The notes: generated from the sequence alone by a model not told the origin. A DNA stretch of 12,291 nt from Deltaproteobacteria bacterium RBG_13_61_14 (GCA_001797815.1 MGQK01000090.1:48051-60341), one strand, 5' to 3'. Counted from the first letter of the stretch, positions 1 to 7,459 are shown. A program made the numbers and translations.

Positions 1-68
1 CGCACCAACTCATCCAGAAGGCGCTGATCTAGTTTTTGGCCAACCTGGAGAAAAACTTCGGTATTCAT
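1..68 (-). CDS. Unrecognised protein, 5' end only
   Basis: A reading frame on the minus strand runs off the window edge. From the ATG at 68 it begins MNTEVFLQVGQKLDQRLLDE and has 23 residues in view. An in-frame ATG at 80 overlaps the stop of the preceding short frame (TAATG) and is an alternative start. I prefer 68 because a GAGAG lies a few bases upstream of it. The visible peptide looks amphipathic and helical. I do not recognise a family. Its position directly behind a UPF0175-like remnant would fit the second gene of a toxin-antitoxin-like pair, but that is only context. Confidence 0.35.
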   Translation of the reverse strand, partial: MNTEVFLQVGQKLDQRLLDELV

Positions 69-79
69 CCTTACTCTCA

Positions 80-184
80 TTACTCAGCAATGGAGAGGAG
101 AGGCTCGCGGGCAACGCTCTCCAGATCCTGTTTCAGCGCGGCAAAAGCCGCCTCCGGCATCTCGATTTTCAGGATTTGAGACAT
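80..184 (-). pseudogene. Truncated UPF0175-like (small antitoxin-type) protein remnant
   Basis: The frame from the ATG at 184 encodes 34 residues starting MSQILKIEMPEAAFAALKQD. This resembles the N-terminus of UPF0175 proteins (a pattern like PEAAFxALRxDPExFAREL), which are normally about 70-90 residues and end in a helix-turn-helix-like segment. Here the frame stops just after the ...SVARE part, and neither other forward frame downstream continues the family. It is best read as a decayed or deleted remnant, or as a short unrelated peptide. A weak AAGGG lies upstream of the ATG. The family assignment is from memory of the motif and is moderate at best. Confidence 0.4.
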
Positions 185-272
185 CGGCGTTTTTCCCTTT
201 TCTGAGGTTAATTGTAAATTATCTGATTTTTGATTGCAAGGACCAAGCGAAACGACAAAGTTGGGGCACCAC

Positions 273-1871
273 CTAAGCACATGCGATTGACATTCCCACC
301 CCATCCACCAAGGCCCGGTAGGCTTTCTCCACCCGGTCCCAGTTGGATTCCCGGTCCAGCGCCCAGAATCTTCCCATCACCGTGACCACTTCTCCTAATC
401 CCAGCCTCGCGCACTCCGCTTCCACTTTGGCGATGTAGTGGGCCCCGGCCTCGGGTCGCTCGCCGCGCCGGCCGAGGAGCGAGTGGATGAACATTTGGGG
501 CACGCCCTGGTTCTTGGCCATGTGCATGAGGGCGAAGAGGTGGTCGAGGGAGCCGTGGGAAGAGAAGAAGCTGACGATGCCGAGCAGATGCAGGGGCCGG
601 TTTTCTTTCTTGGCCAAGTCCATGGCCCAGAGGAAGGCCGGGTTCCGGTAATAGGAGCCGTCCTCCAGCGCGCGGTCAATGCGGAGGCGGTCGGAGTAGA
701 GGATGCGGCCGGCGCCGAGGTGGAGGTGCCCGGCCTCGGAGTTGCCCACCGTATTTTTGGGCAGACCCACCGCTTCGCCGCTGGCCCAGAGGGTGGTGAA
801 AGGATGTTCGGCGCGCAGCCGGTCCATGACCGGGGTGCGGGCCTCAAGGATAAGGTTGCCGTCCGGGTCGTCGCGATGGCCCCAGCCGTCGGCGATGAGG
901 AGCAGCACCCGCCGGGGGCGGGTTACAAACCCGCCCCCACTTCTTATGATCAGGGAGGCGCCGGTCATGGCCGCGGGCTTTTCCAGGGCCAATAGCTCCA
1001 GCACCGTGGGCGCGACGTCAATCAGGCTCCCGCCGGGGCGCAGGCGCGCGCCCTCGGCTTCGAGCGCGGCGTCGAGGAGCACGCAGGGGACCGGATTCTT
1101 GGTATGGCCGGTGTCCACCGCGCCTTCGGGGTAGAGCCACTGCTCCACGGTTCCGTGGTCCGCGGTGAGGAGCACGGTCACTCCTTCGGTCCTGGCTGCT
1201 TCGATTACTCGTCCGATTTCGCGGTCCACGGTCTCGATCGCCTGGAGCACCGCCGGCTTGTTCTCAATATGGCCGACCACGTCCACGTTGGCGAAGTTGG
1301 CGATGAGCAGGCTCCAGCGGGGGTTGGTGAGGCAGGCCAGGGTCTGGTCGGCCACGTCCGCGGCCCGCATCTGGGGCCGCGCGTCGTCATTCTTCGCGTC
1401 TTTGTGCGACTCGATCACCCGGCGCTCTTCCCCGGGGAAGCGCGGCTCGCGCTTGCCGCTGAGAAAATAGCCGAGGTGGATGGCCTTTTCCGATTCCACG
1501 ATCTTGACCTGAAAGAGCCCGGCCCGGCTCACGACCTCGCCCAAGGTATCGCGGAGCAATTCTTGGGGCGGGAAGGCCACCTGCTCGGCCAGGCCGGGCG
1601 CATACTCGATCATGGTGGCCAGTCGGACCGGGCCGGCCGTGGCAAAATGCGGGAAACGAGGGTCGGTCAGGGCTTGCGAGAGCTCGACCTCCCGCTCGCC
1701 CCGGATGTCGTAAAAGATGACCGGGTCGCCGGGCCGGATCGGGCCGCGGGGCCGGCCCTCGGCATCGAGGAGCACGCGAGGGTTCAGGGCCTCGTCTTCC
1801 TCGCCGGCGGCGTAGGCCGCCCGCACCGCTCGAGCCAGGGGGCCGAGCGGAGGGTCGGGAGGGGAGTTCAT
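273..1871 (-). CDS. Circularly permuted cofactor-independent phosphoglycerate mutase
   Basis: The 532-residue product contains every conserved block of 2,3-bisphosphoglycerate-independent phosphoglycerate mutase (3PG to 2PG, Mn-dependent, cytosolic; usually about 510 residues), but in permuted order. Residues 12-308 match what is normally the middle to the C-terminus: AAYAAGEEDE, IRGER (R57, R60), SEK (K129), ANFANVDVVGH (D197, H201), TADHG (D238, H239), GH256, then APTVLELL and MTGASLI. Residues 320-526 match the normal N-terminus: LLIADGWG (D328), GNSEAGH (nucleophile S378), SSHGSLDHL (H439), GRFWALDRESNWDRVEKAY (R501, R507). The new termini fall between RVEKAYRALVDG and ARAVRAAY, normally a linker inside the phosphotransferase domain. 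All metal ligands and the serine are present. The substrate-loop GRD reads RRG, losing one Asp. The ATG overlaps the upstream lipoprotein stop (ATGA) and has no clear ribosome-binding site, suggesting translational coupling. The stop is TAG. It is probably an active enzyme, but specificity is uncertain. Confidence 0.88.
   Translation of the reverse strand: MNSPPDPPLGPLARAVRAAYAAGEEDEALNPRVLLDAEGRPRGPIRPGDPVIFYDIRGEREVELSQALTDPRFPHFATAGPVRLATMIEYAPGLAEQVAFPPQELLRDTLGEVVSRAGLFQVKIVESEKAIHLGYFLSGKREPRFPGEERRVIESHKDAKNDDARPQMRAADVADQTLACLTNPRWSLLIANFANVDVVGHIENKPAVLQAIETVDREIGRVIEAARTEGVTVLLTADHGTVEQWLYPEGAVDTGHTKNPVPCVLLDAALEAEGARLRPGGSLIDVAPTVLELLALEKPAAMTGASLIIRSGGGFVTRPRRVLLLIADGWGHRDDPDGNLILEARTPVMDRLRAEHPFTTLWASGEAVGLPKNTVGNSEAGHLHLGAGRILYSDRLRIDRALEDGSYYRNPAFLWAMDLAKKENRPLHLLGIVSFFSSHGSLDHLFALMHMAKNQGVPQMFIHSLLGRRGERPEAGAHYIAKVEAECARLGLGEVVTVMGRFWALDRESNWDRVEKAYRALVDGVGMSIACA
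914..938. repeat. Perfect palindrome (11-bp arms) inside the mutase fusion linker
   Basis: GGGGGCGGGTT (914-924), a 3-base loop, and AACCCGCCCCC (928-938) form a perfect inverted repeat. On the coding (minus) strand it encodes residues 312-320 of the permuted mutase (GGGFVTRPR), exactly between the old C-terminal block (MTGASLI) and the old N-terminal block (LLIADGWG). GGGGCGGGTTTGTAACCCGCCCC-like palindromes are, to my knowledge, common dispersed repeats in environmental bacterial genomes, so this may be an inserted repeat that became coding sequence. Confidence 0.75.
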
Positions 1872-2884
1872 GGTTTGGCCGCGGAGGAAGGGGACAGTTG
1901 GTCGAAGGGCACGATCACCCGGTAGAGCTTGTAGGCATCCGCCGGGGTGGTGCCGATGGCGGAGACCACGATGCCGTCAAAGTCCTCGCGGTATTCGGGG
2001 AATTTCTGATCCAGGAACTTCGCGAGCTCTTTGCCGTCGGCCTCCAGGCCGGCGGTATCGGTAAAGGACTTGGCCTGATAGGTAACATCCACCCAGATTT
2101 TGTTATTGGCGGAAATCACGCTCAGGTTGGAGACGTTGTAGGAATGGCCCGAAGGCATGCTCCAGATCTGGACACTCCCCTGGGGCAAATAATCGGCTTT
2201 GATCTGCTTCATCTCGGTGGCAATCTGGGAGACGGTGAACTCCTGCACCCCGGGGCCGAGTTCGGAAAGGAGGATGGCCATCCGATATTGCAGCGCGGCC
2301 AGGTGCAAGAGGTTCTTTTCCCGGCTTTTCCGTGCCGCCTTGAAATAGGATTCCGCTTCCCGGCCTTTGGCGGTGGAAGCATTGATCGCCAGGGAAAGCA
2401 ACTTCCAGCCGCCTTCCTCCTTGAGCAAGTGCAGGACCACCCGGAGCGTCTCGTCGGCGCCTTGGCTCTTGTAAACCAGCGCGGCGACCTCGTTATTGGC
2501 CGGAACCATATGCAGATCCTGCACCCCTTGCGCGCCCAGGTTGCACGGGATCACCGCCTCCTCTTCCCGGGCCTTGCTGCTCATCCAATATAACTCTTCC
2601 AACCGGCTGAACTCCTTGGCGCCGAAACTGTCGTCCGCCGCGCGAAGCAAGGTCGCAAATTGCTCGCGGGTCTGCCGGCGTTTGAGCATCTGGCTGGCAT
2701 CCTGATACAGGGCGGGGTATTCGCTGTTTTCCCATTCCTGGATCAAGCGGCCGCCCGCCTGCATGATCTCGTCCTGGGTGGGCTCCGCAATATCATTGCC
2801 GTAAACGCACGAAGTTTGGGGGGTCTTGTTGCGGCATCCCATGACCAGCACCAGGATCCCGGCCATTAGCATCGCTTTCTTCAT
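1868..2884 (-). CDS. Predicted lipoprotein of unknown function
   Basis: The 338-residue product starts MKKAMLMAGILVLVMGC, a lipoprotein signal peptide: two lysines, a hydrophobic run, and lipobox VMGC with the acylated Cys at 17. It should be anchored to a membrane facing outward. I chose the ATG at 2884 because a GGGGG run lies about 11 bases upstream. A TTG at 2893 would be almost on top of that run. Residues about 45-170 look like a compact NTF2-like domain of the DUF3887/DUF4019 type (helices, then a strand pattern ...VVLHLLKEEGGWKLLSL), but the match is weak. Residues about 180-235 are helical (ESYFKAARKSREKNLLHLAA), followed by a mixed C-terminal domain. It follows the DUF4405 gene by about 80 bases and overlaps the mutase start by 4 bases. 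I do not know its function. Confidence 0.75.
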   Translation of the reverse strand: MKKAMLMAGILVLVMGCRNKTPQTSCVYGNDIAEPTQDEIMQAGGRLIQEWENSEYPALYQDASQMLKRRQTREQFATLLRAADDSFGAKEFSRLEELYWMSSKAREEEAVIPCNLGAQGVQDLHMVPANNEVAALVYKSQGADETLRVVLHLLKEEGGWKLLSLAINASTAKGREAESYFKAARKSREKNLLHLAALQYRMAILLSELGPGVQEFTVSQIATEMKQIKADYLPQGSVQIWSMPSGHSYNVSNLSVISANNKIWVDVTYQAKSFTDTAGLEADGKELAKFLDQKFPEYREDFDGIVVSAIGTTPADAYKLYRVIVPFDQLSPSSAAKP

Positions 2885-2965
2885 TAGCTTCAATTCCCCC
2901 TTTTCATGCGCATCGGTCTCCCCCCGCCGGCGGCAACGGCACCCGCCCGCCCGGTTCAGACCGCG

Positions 2966-3562
2966 TCATCGTTCCTCCAGGCGCCGCCGCACGATTTCGC
3001 GCACCTCATGCAGTTCAAAACCGTGGTCCTTGCTCAATCGGCCGAGACGCGCGTCCCCGGGCAATTGGGGCGGCAGACCGAGTTCTCGCAGGATGACCGC
3101 CGCGGGCACTCCGGTTAGTTGCTCAACTTGCTTCAGGGTCATGGTTCCGTCAATCGGCGGAACCGGAGTTTCGCCGGGCGCGGTAACCCGCATCCGGCGC
3201 GGCGGCTCCCCCGTCTGCTCCACTCGTCCAAAGAACGGAGCCGCGGCCAGACCGACAAGCGCCGTCACTCCGACCACCGCCAGAGCCAGCCGCGGGCCCG
3301 ACCCGGCGCGAGGGCGACCCTTAACGACGTTGACCACCCAACGCCAATGCAGAAAAAGATGGAATCCGAAAGCCGCCATCAGGACGACGGAGAACCAATA
3401 GTGAAGCTGGCCCCACCCGTGGCGGTCCATCCCCCAAAGCGCGCTGAAGCGCCCGGAACCGGCTGGAAGGACGTAACGAATCAGAACGCCGGTGGCCGTG
3501 AGCAACACCAAGGCCACAAACGCCACCGCATCAACGATAAAATTGACCTTCGTTCTTTGCAT
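2966..3562 (-). CDS. DUF4405-type membrane protein (possible cytochrome b-like heme binder)
   Basis: From the ATG at 3562 the product is 198 residues. I chose this start because a GGAG lies 6 bases upstream and residues before it look non-coding. Residues 9-30, 53-72 and 91-112 are predicted membrane spans. Histidines at 48 (DRHGWGQLHYW), 54, 68 and 72 (HLFLHWRW) sit at the ends of helices in the pattern of the DUF4405 family, small proteins resembling cytochrome b subunits, so heme coordination is plausible. After a proline-rich spacer (115-138), residues 140-195 form a soluble helical module (TLKQVEQLTGVPAAVILREL ... GFELHEVREIV) resembling modules attached to some redox membrane proteins. 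It is first in a minus-strand operon with the lipoprotein. The redox partner is not in the window. Confidence 0.75.
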   Translation of the reverse strand: MQRTKVNFIVDAVAFVALVLLTATGVLIRYVLPAGSGRFSALWGMDRHGWGQLHYWFSVVLMAAFGFHLFLHWRWVVNVVKGRPRAGSGPRLALAVVGVTALVGLAAAPFFGRVEQTGEPPRRMRVTAPGETPVPPIDGTMTLKQVEQLTGVPAAVILRELGLPPQLPGDARLGRLSKDHGFELHEVREIVRRRLEER

Positions 3563-3894
3563 CGGATGCTCCGGATCCCTTCGGCCTAACTCCCGGGTAA
3601 GACAATCCGAAATTCCTTGCCGAACAGATCCCCCGGCGCCCGGCGGCTTCGGAAACATCTTTTCCAGGAGTAACATGACCCTGCCCCTTTGTCAACGCGC
3701 CCAAGACCCGCGCCAGTTCGAGCCTGGAATCGCGCCGGCGGGACCGGCCATCTCTGCCGAAAGCCCTGAAAACCGAGCCGAGAAAGATCCGGGGCATTGA
3801 TTTCATTATATTTCAGGCTTCCCGTTTCAACAAGGCTTCCCGGCTCCGGGCTTGGGCTGATTCCTAGAGCTGTGATACTATGATCTCCTGAAGC
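3563..3894. other. Divergent intergenic region, no gene seen
   Basis: These 332 bases lie between the divergent DUF4405 (minus) and YfhO-family (plus) genes. Open frames crossing it on both strands are low-complexity, arginine- and proline-rich shadows without recognisable motifs or ribosome-binding sites. It must carry the promoters for both genes, but I see no convincing sigma-70 pair. A GATACT at 3874-3879 is the best -10-like match before the plus-strand gene, with only a poor -35. Confidence 0.5.
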
Positions 3895-6675
3895 ATGAAG
3901 CCCTTCCGTTCCAGCGCAAACCGCTCCGGCCGGCAAGTGCTCGCCGCCGGCTTGCTCTACCTGGTCCTGCTGGGCACGGTCTTTGTCCCCAAGTGGCTTT
4001 CCGGCTATTCCTTCCTGACCGAGGTGATCTGGGACCCGACCCCGGTCTACCTCCAGTATCCGGGCGACCTGGTGGCGATCCGCACCCTCCAGGCCGGGCA
4101 ACTGGGCGGACTCTGGGACCCCACCCGCGGGTTCGGCACCCAGCACTTCATCCCCATCTATCTCACCTACTTCCTTATCCTCAAGCTCCCCGTCTATCTC
4201 TGCCACGCCCCCTGGGCCTGGGAAGCCTACCTCCTGGTTCGGCTGCTCCTGGCCGGGGTCTTCACCTTCCTCCTCGCCCGCAGCCTGCCCCTCCGTTTTC
4301 TCCCCGCGCTTTTCGCCGGCATGGCCTACATGCTCTGCGGCTACTTCCGCATCTTTCTCAATTTTCAGCACCTCAACCTCGAGGTCTTTTTCCCCGCTCT
4401 GCTCTGGAGCTTACTCCTCCTGGCCCGCCGGCAGTCCCTCGGGCGGGTCTTCGCCGCCCTTTTCTTCATCATCCAAATGTGGGCCAGCGGCAACCCGATG
4501 TCATTTGTTTATGCAATCCTGCTCGGCGGCGCTTTCAGCCTGTTCCTGGCCGCGCTTGCCGCCCGCCGCTCTTCCCGACCCCTGCTGATCCTGGGCTTTG
4601 GCCTTGGCCTCTATCTCTTTCTTTGGTCCCTCAGCTGGTTCGGGGCCGCCCATGGCTTTGCCGCCGTGGAATTGAGCGGGCAGGTCTGGAAACTGCGCCT
4701 GCCCGGGATCGGCCAACTGCGCATTCCCCTTGCCAACCTGGTGGCCTTGGTTACACCCATCTTCGATTATTGGCTCTCCCCCCTGCCCTCCACCCACGAC
4801 GCCCGACTCGCGCTGCTCAACTTCGTGCCCGGTTACCTGGGGATCATCGTCTCCGCCCTGGCCCTGATCGCCATCCTTCATCCCGGCCGTCTTCCCCGGG
4901 TGGGCCTCTTCTTTATCCTGGCTTTGCCCTTTAGCCTGGGGCTGGTCTTCGGAATCCCTCCCTTCAACCTCCTCCAAGGGCTGCCCGTGCTCCGCGAATT
5001 CCAAAATTTCCGTTACGCCCAATCCCTGGTCGCGCTCCCCGCGGCCCTGGCCGCCGGAATGGGACTTCACCTGTTCCTGGCTTCCCCCGCGCCCATTCCC
5101 CGTCGAACCACCGCGATTCTGGCCGTGCTCCTGGCTTGGGTCCTCTGGCATTTCATCGGCTACCGCCACTTCCTGGCCGCTTCTCCCTTGCCGCTCCGAT
5201 TCCTGCTCGGCGCCGGCCTGGTCCTCGCCCTCGCCGGACTTTTTCTTTCCGCCGCCCGCTTCGGGTTCAGAATCACTTCCGGGCGGTCGCTTTTCGGCCT
5301 GGCTTTGCTCGCGATCGCGGCGGGTGAAGGAATTCTTTATTTTTACTTGATCACCCCGCTCTATGGCCCGCGGGCGTTCTCCGTGGCCGAGCCGCCGGCC
5401 GCCGCCTGGCTTCAGTCCCAACCGGGCTGTTTTCGCCTCTTGGGCGTGGAACCCGAGTCGCTCCACCCCAACCTGGCCGGGCTGTTTCATTTAGAAGACG
5501 TCCGGGATTCAACTCCCCTCTATTTCCGGCGCTACCTTAAGTTTATCGCCGCGATCGCCGGACTGAATTCCGAACGCGCCATTCTGGACCATTATTTCGA
5601 GAAGGGGCGGTTTTACCTGAGCCTCGATCTCCATGAGCTCCCGCCCCGTCTGCTGGACCTGATCAACGTGCGCTACCTGCTTACCCAAGAAGCCCGCGAC
5701 CGCCTGGCCCTGGCCTTGGCCGACCCTTTAGCCCGCGGGCTTATGCCCCAAGGAGGGACTCACTATCTCGCCGCCCTCGAGGCAACGCTCGGCGGAGTCC
5801 GCCGCTCGGCCCTTCTCACCCACGCGCCTTCACGGGCCGAACTCATTCTGCCCGCGGCCGCGAGCCGGACCCTGGTCTGGGAAGTCGGCATCCTGCCCCG
5901 GGCACGGGAGAATCCCAAAGCCGACGGCGCCTGGTTGATCGCGGCTCTACCCGGCCCGGCCGGCTCGCGCCTGGTCTTCGGCCGGTTCCTCAACCCTCAA
6001 CAGAAAGCGGCCGAGCGGAACTGGATCCGGATGGATGCCCACCTCCCGCTCGGGAGCCGGGAGATTGTCTTTGGCTCCTTGCCGGGTCCGCGCGACAACC
6101 GCGAGAGCGATTTCGCGGTCTGGGGAGAGCCGGGGTTATGGCAGGCCGACACTTGGAGGAATCTGAAGGAGGTTTACGATCGCGATTTGCGCATCTATGA
6201 AAACCAGACCGTTTTGCCCCGGGCCTTCTGGGCCAGGCGCGCCGAATGGCTCTCGAGCGACGAGGAGGTATTGGACCGCTTAACCGGCGAAGGCTTCGAT
6301 CCCGGGCAACTGGTCCTGGTCCACGCCCGGCCGCCTTGGCCGGAGCCCGAGTCCGAGCCGGGGCCGGCGGAAGTGGAACTGGTCGAGCATGATTTCGGCA
6401 GGGCGCGGGTCAAGGTGCGGGCTCAGGGCGCGGGATGGTTGGTCCTCACCGATCTCTATTATCCGGGATGGGAAGCGCGGGTGGATGGGAAAGAGGTCCG
6501 GATTTATCCGGTGGATGTGGCCTTTCGGGGACTGCCGCTCCCGCCCGGCGAACACGATATCCTGTTCCGTTACAACCCGCCCATGGTGCACATGTCCCTC
6601 TGGCCGATGCTGCTCTCGTGGTCGCTGGCTTTCCTGGTTCTTGTCTTTAAAAAGCTTTTTTCACCCGAAAGATAG
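3895..6675 (+). CDS. YfhO-family multi-pass membrane protein (GT-C-like)
   Basis: The 926-residue product has about a dozen membrane spans between residues 14 and 490 and near 905-922. The first outer loop holds WDPTPVYLQYP (46-56) and GLWDPTRGFGTQ (72-83), typical of YfhO and related GT-C-fold proteins, where acidic residues in the first loop bind lipid-linked sugar. Residues about 500-850 form a large soluble domain outside the membrane. Near 850-900 is the characteristic end: TDLYYPGWEARVDGKEV, then LPPGEHDILFRYNP, before the last span. Its length is close to the Bacillus YfhO (about 860). YfhO proteins are implicated in glycosylating envelope polymers such as lipoteichoic acid. The acceptor here is unknown. 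The nearby polyprenol-phosphate sugar synthase could supply its donor. There is no strong ribosome-binding site before the ATG. The 3' end overlaps the convergent GT39-like gene by 29 bases. Confidence 0.83.
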   Translation: MKPFRSSANRSGRQVLAAGLLYLVLLGTVFVPKWLSGYSFLTEVIWDPTPVYLQYPGDLVAIRTLQAGQLGGLWDPTRGFGTQHFIPIYLTYFLILKLPVYLCHAPWAWEAYLLVRLLLAGVFTFLLARSLPLRFLPALFAGMAYMLCGYFRIFLNFQHLNLEVFFPALLWSLLLLARRQSLGRVFAALFFIIQMWASGNPMSFVYAILLGGAFSLFLAALAARRSSRPLLILGFGLGLYLFLWSLSWFGAAHGFAAVELSGQVWKLRLPGIGQLRIPLANLVALVTPIFDYWLSPLPSTHDARLALLNFVPGYLGIIVSALALIAILHPGRLPRVGLFFILALPFSLGLVFGIPPFNLLQGLPVLREFQNFRYAQSLVALPAALAAGMGLHLFLASPAPIPRRTTAILAVLLAWVLWHFIGYRHFLAASPLPLRFLLGAGLVLALAGLFLSAARFGFRITSGRSLFGLALLAIAAGEGILYFYLITPLYGPRAFSVAEPPAAAWLQSQPGCFRLLGVEPESLHPNLAGLFHLEDVRDSTPLYFRRYLKFIAAIAGLNSERAILDHYFEKGRFYLSLDLHELPPRLLDLINVRYLLTQEARDRLALALADPLARGLMPQGGTHYLAALEATLGGVRRSALLTHAPSRAELILPAAASRTLVWEVGILPRARENPKADGAWLIAALPGPAGSRLVFGRFLNPQQKAAERNWIRMDAHLPLGSREIVFGSLPGPRDNRESDFAVWGEPGLWQADTWRNLKEVYDRDLRIYENQTVLPRAFWARRAEWLSSDEEVLDRLTGEGFDPGQLVLVHARPPWPEPESEPGPAEVELVEHDFGRARVKVRAQGAGWLVLTDLYYPGWEARVDGKEVRIYPVDVAFRGLPLPPGEHDILFRYNPPMVHMSLWPMLLSWSLAFLVLVFKKLFSPER

Positions 6676-7459
6676 CCGCGGGACTTCGGGACTCCTGGTA
6701 AACCAATTCGAAGTTCTCCGGATAGGCTCGGAGGGTGGGCTCGAGGAACCGCACCGCGGCCGAGTAGTTGCGGTATTCCCAGAGCCCGAAACCCAGGGCG
6801 AAGGGCACCAGGATGATGAGCGCTTTCTTCAGGTGGAGCCTTTGGCGAGAACCCGTTCCCGGCTGAAGGGCGAGCGCCAGCGGCCAGGCCAGCGCGATGG
6901 CGAGCGCGGTGGACCGGACCAGATAAGCCGCCAGCAAGAGGGCCGCCCCGGCCAGCGCGGTGCGAGTGAAGCTGGATTGATCCTCCCGGTATTTTTCCAA
7001 GATCAGCAAGGACGCGACGTAGAGGGTGGCGGCTGGGAGATCGGGTCGGAACTGGGCCGCATGATCCACCAGGCTGGGCACGGCCGGGACGAGCAGGGCC
7101 GCCGCCAGCGCCACCTGGGGCGGGGCCAGCCTTCGAAAGAGCAGGAAAGCCGCGGGACCGAGCAGGAGCGCGGACAGGACTACGAAGCCTTTATAGACCC
7201 AGAGGTTGAGCCCGAAGACGCGGTCAAGCAGCGAGACCAGGAAGAAAAACAGGAACGGCTCGCGCACGTGCGGCGGCGCGCCGGGCAGCGAGATCTCGGA
7301 ATAACCCTAGCCGGCGCCGAGCGACATCACCAGGGTGAGGCTGGTGGCCTCTTCCCCGTAGAGGTAATACCAATCGCCGTTGAGGCGAGGGAGATAGAGC
7401 GCGCCGGCCAGGAGCAAAAGCCCGATCACCGCGGATCGGTCGCGTGTAAGCCAACTCAC
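6647..7459 (-). pseudogene. GT39-like membrane glycosyltransferase, amber-interrupted and 3'-truncated
   Basis: A 270-codon frame starts at a GTG (7459-7457) that overlaps the stop of the upstream GT2 gene (GTGA). Codon 51 is TAG (7309-7307), yet the same frame carries on with typical family sequence. The 50 residues before it (LLLLAGALYLPRLNGDWYY, GEEATS) and those after it (GYSEISLPGAPPHVREPFLF, then DRVFGLNLWVYKGF) match the first loop of GT39/ArnT-like enzymes, which use polyprenol-phosphate sugars. A CAG-to-TAG change is the simplest explanation. Several membrane spans follow (LSALLLGPAAFLLF, AALLVPAVPSLV, LIILVPFALGFGLW). The frame ends with ...AIFRVKKAF at about half the usual family length of roughly 500 residues, so the C-terminus also appears lost. 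A 206-residue product could start at an internal codon (7267). Most likely it is non-functional. Confidence 0.75.
6649..6660. terminator. A-tract/T-tract palindrome in the convergent gene overlap
   Basis: AAAAAGCTTTTT is a perfect 12-base palindrome where the 3' ends of the YfhO gene (plus) and the GT39-like gene (minus) overlap. It gives T-rich ends in both directions but lacks a GC stem, so it is a weak candidate for a bidirectional terminator. It encodes the end of both proteins. Confidence 0.2.

Noticed and set aside
1104-1925. 273-codon plus-strand frame opposite the mutase
   Set aside because: The minus-strand mutase is unambiguous; this frame has no motif.
3852-3879. Promoter for the YfhO gene (TTGGGC / GATACT)
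   Set aside because: The -10 is acceptable but the -35 matches only three of six bases and the start site would be almost at the ATG.
3586-4371. Long minus-strand frame opposite the start of the YfhO gene
   Set aside because: Glu/Gly/Gln-rich, low-complexity peptide typical of the antisense of a GC-rich membrane-protein gene; no motif or ribosome-binding site.
4501-5490. 329-codon minus-strand frame inside the YfhO gene
   Set aside because: Antisense shadow: composition dominated by G, Q, E and K with no hydrophobic core, while the plus strand encodes clear membrane spans.
7307-7309. Pyrrolysine or general amber recoding at the TAG in the GT39-like gene
   Set aside because: The mutase in this window ends at a TAG with no family-like sequence beyond it, and no pyrrolysine genes are seen; a nonsense mutation is simpler.
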